NCBI RefSeq assembly: GCF_003429005.1
Contig: NZ_QVQV01000004.1
Coordinates: forward strand, 310,518 to 374,517
Direction: 5' to 3'
Length of the DNA: 64,000 bases
From: Paraburkholderia sp. DHOC27
GTDB lineage: Bacteria; Pseudomonadota; Gammaproteobacteria; Burkholderiales; Burkholderiaceae
Shown here: positions 62,555-64,000 of the stretch, one piece after another
How positions within the stretch are numbered: the stretch's first letter is position 1
How the letters are laid out: each line of letters starts with the position of its first letter
The notes under the pieces: model-generated
The model's input: only the letters and a program-made list of their open reading frames with translations
Told to the model about the DNA's origin: nothing
Database searches by the model: none
Program-made: the position numbers and the translations under genes

Positions 62555-63085
62555 ATGACGACGCTCACCCTGATCGTCGCTCGCGCCCGCAATGGCGTGA
62601 TCGGCCGCGACAACCAGCTTCCCTGGCGTTTGCCGGAAGATCTGGCCTTCTTCAAGCGCACGACGATGGGCGCACCCATCATCATGGGCCGCAAGACCCA
62701 TGAGTCGATTGGCCGGCCATTGCCGGGGCGCCGCAATATCGTGGTGACGCGCAACGCGCAGCGCCGCTTCACAGGCTGTGATACCGCCACCAATCTCGAC
62801 GAGGCGCTCAGCCTCGCGGGTCAGGACCAGGCGCCGGAGGCCTTTTTGATTGGCGGTGCGGAACTGTATGGCGAGGGGCTGGCGCACGCCGACAAGCTGA
62901 TCATCACCGAGATTTCGGTTGATTTCGACGGTGACGCCCATTTCGCGGCGCTCGATCCGCAGGAATGGGAAGAAGTGGCACATGAGACGCATCGCGCCCA
63001 TGCGCCAAACGAATTCGATTACGCGTTCGTCACGTATCGGCGCAAAGGCGCGGTCGCCGAGGCGCGGCAGGCGTCGGCGGCCTGA
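62555..63085 (+). CDS. folA: Dihydrofolate reductase FolA
   Basis: Reduces dihydrofolate to tetrahydrofolate, needed after each ThyA turnover (176 residues). The N-terminus has LIVARARNGVIGRDNQLPWRL and the MGRKTHESIGRPLPGR segment; the active-site acid is the Asp/Glu of the PWRLPED region. It is close to the amyloid-like operon's end but is a housekeeping gene. Confidence 0.96.
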   Translation: MTTLTLIVARARNGVIGRDNQLPWRLPEDLAFFKRTTMGAPIIMGRKTHESIGRPLPGRRNIVVTRNAQRRFTGCDTATNLDEALSLAGQDQAPEAFLIGGAELYGEGLAHADKLIITEISVDFDGDAHFAALDPQEWEEVAHETHRAHAPNEFDYAFVTYRRKGAVAEARQASAA

Positions 63086-63129
63086 GGTGGCGTAGCGCTG
63101 CAGGTAAGCGCTGGTGTTCGAAAGACATG

Positions 63130-63174
63130 AAACAGAAAGGCCACGGAAACATCGTTTCCGTGGCCTTTCTGTTT
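63130..63174. terminator. Perfect 21-base-arm bidirectional terminator
   Basis: A perfect inverted repeat with arms at 63130-63150 and 63154-63174 and a 3-base loop. GC-rich core and A/T ends let it work in both directions between convergent folA and pmbA. Confidence 0.92.
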
Positions 63175-63259
63175 GTTTGTGGCTCGGGCAAAGCCGGTTT
63201 GAAACCTGGGCTTCGCGCCGCGCGATCAGCGGCCACGATGCCCCGGCTTTTTCCGGACG

Positions 63260-64000
63260 TTACTGGCCAGCAATCGTCATGCGTTCGATCAGCACCGAGC
63301 CGGTCTGCTTGGTACCGCGCACGATGGTATCCGCGCCGACCGCGACGATATGGCGGAACATCTCCTGCAGCGTGCTCGCCACCGTGATTTCTTCCACCGG
63401 ATACTGGATCTTGCCGTTCTCCACCCAGAAACCCGACGCGCCGCGCGAATAGTCGCCCGTCACGTAGTTGACGCCCTGCCCCATCAGTTCGGTCAGCAGC
63501 AAACCGGTGCCGAGCTTTTTCAGCATGGCTTCGAAATCGTCCTCGGGACGCGTGTTCGAGCTGAGCAGCGACAGGTTATGCGAGCCGCCGGCGTTACCCG
63601 TGGTTTGCATGCCGAGCTTGCGTGCCGAATAGGTGGACAGGAAATAGCCTTCCACGACGCCGTCTTTCACCACCGAACGCTGTTTGGTACGCACGCCTTC
63701 TTCGTCGAAAGGAGCGCTGCCCATCGCACGCGCCACGTGCGGATCTTCGACCACCTGGATGTGCGGCGCGAACACCGGCTTGCCCAGGCTGTCGACCAGG
63801 AACGAGGTCTTGCGATACAGCGCGCCGCCGCTCACCGCCTGCACGAACGCGCCGAGGATGCCCGCTGCAAGCGGCGCCTCGAACAGCACCGGCACCTTGC
63901 GCGTATCGAGGCCGCGTGCGCCGATCCGGGCCAGCGCCCGCTCCGCCGCATAGCGTCCGATGGCTTCCGGCTCGGCCAGTTCGCCGGCGCTGCGCTTCGA
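63260..64000 (-). CDS. pmbA: PmbA/TldE metalloprotease component, N-terminus outside window
   Basis: C-terminal 246 residues of PmbA (TldE), which works with TldD to process peptides such as microcin B17 and to degrade unfolded peptides. The visible part has ALYRKTSFLVDSLGKPV, the GSAPFDEEGVRT segment and a C-terminus with GYFLSTYSARKLGMQTTGNAGG, all typical. TldE itself lacks the zinc motif found in TldD. The frame is open to the window end. Confidence 0.93.
   Translation of the reverse strand, partial: SKRSAGELAEPEAIGRYAAERALARIGARGLDTRKVPVLFEAPLAAGILGAFVQAVSGGALYRKTSFLVDSLGKPVFAPHIQVVEDPHVARAMGSAPFDEEGVRTKQRSVVKDGVVEGYFLSTYSARKLGMQTTGNAGGSHNLSLLSSNTRPEDDFEAMLKKLGTGLLLTELMGQGVNYVTGDYSRGASGFWVENGKIQYPVEEITVASTLQEMFRHIVAVGADTIVRGTKQTGSVLIERMTIAGQ

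Overview
The window looks like a chromosomal segment of a betaproteobacterium of the genus Paraburkholderia (or a close Burkholderia relative). The grounds are high GC, the gene order yceD-rpmF-plsX-fabH-fabD-fabG-acpP-fabF-ygfX-rpoE-rseA-rseB-mucD, an RNase E with a very long Arg/Pro/Ala-rich tail, a fumarase C and two-gene AzlCD exporter of proteobacterial type, and a 323-residue thymidylate synthase. No insertion sequence, integrase, CRISPR array or rRNA operon was seen.

Layout. (1) 1-11030, minus strand: fatty-acid synthesis genes (plsX to fabF) run into the envelope-stress block rpoE-rseA-rseB-mucD; the last gene is cut by the window start. (2) 11284-19898: maf/yceF and a tetrapyrrole-methylase-type methyltransferase on the plus strand, then sppA, a Rieske protein, a phosphatase and rluC on the minus strand, divergent from rne with its long leader. 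(3) 20057-24121: molybdenum cofactor genes moaA-mobA-moeA, a small membrane protein and a GNAT acetyltransferase. (4) 24141-30224, minus: rmuC, a hydroxyacid dehydrogenase, an NhaD-type antiporter, a lone LutC-type protein and pncB. (5) 30539-36420: ferredoxin fdxA, two identical tandem tRNA-Asn genes with a near-consensus promoter, a lone two-domain fimbrial adhesin, creA, an AraC regulator, azlCD and an unknown gene. (6) 36467-46426: a UvrD-type helicase with a LexA-like box, two Lys/Ala-rich secreted proteins, an S4 RNA-binding protein, a MATE exporter, a BASS-family transporter, a ClsC-type phospholipase D and fumC. (7) 46560-52220: a thioesterase, a 45-residue lipoprotein, an ArsR-type regulator, a large FecR-domain secreted protein and thyA.

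(8) 52458-62480 is the most interesting part. Seven plus-strand genes (54386-60902) encode only exported proteins: subunits with Fap-type amyloid repeats, a periplasmic C39-type cysteine protease (FapD-like) and a coiled-coil plus beta-barrel outer-membrane protein (FapF-like). I read this as a functional-amyloid (fap-like) secretion operon. A sigma-54 promoter with correct -24/-12 spacing lies 28 bases before the first gene's coding sequence begins, and a perfect dyad sits about 85 bp further upstream. Two paralogous VpsR-type sigma-54 enhancer-binding proteins flank the operon, one divergent upstream and one at its 3' end. Two operon products carry a bacteriocin-leader-like Asp-Asp/Leu/Gly-Gly motif that could be a target of the C39 protease. 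The whole block lies between thyA and folA, two genes often adjacent, which suggests insertion as a cassette. (9) folA and a partial pmbA close the window.
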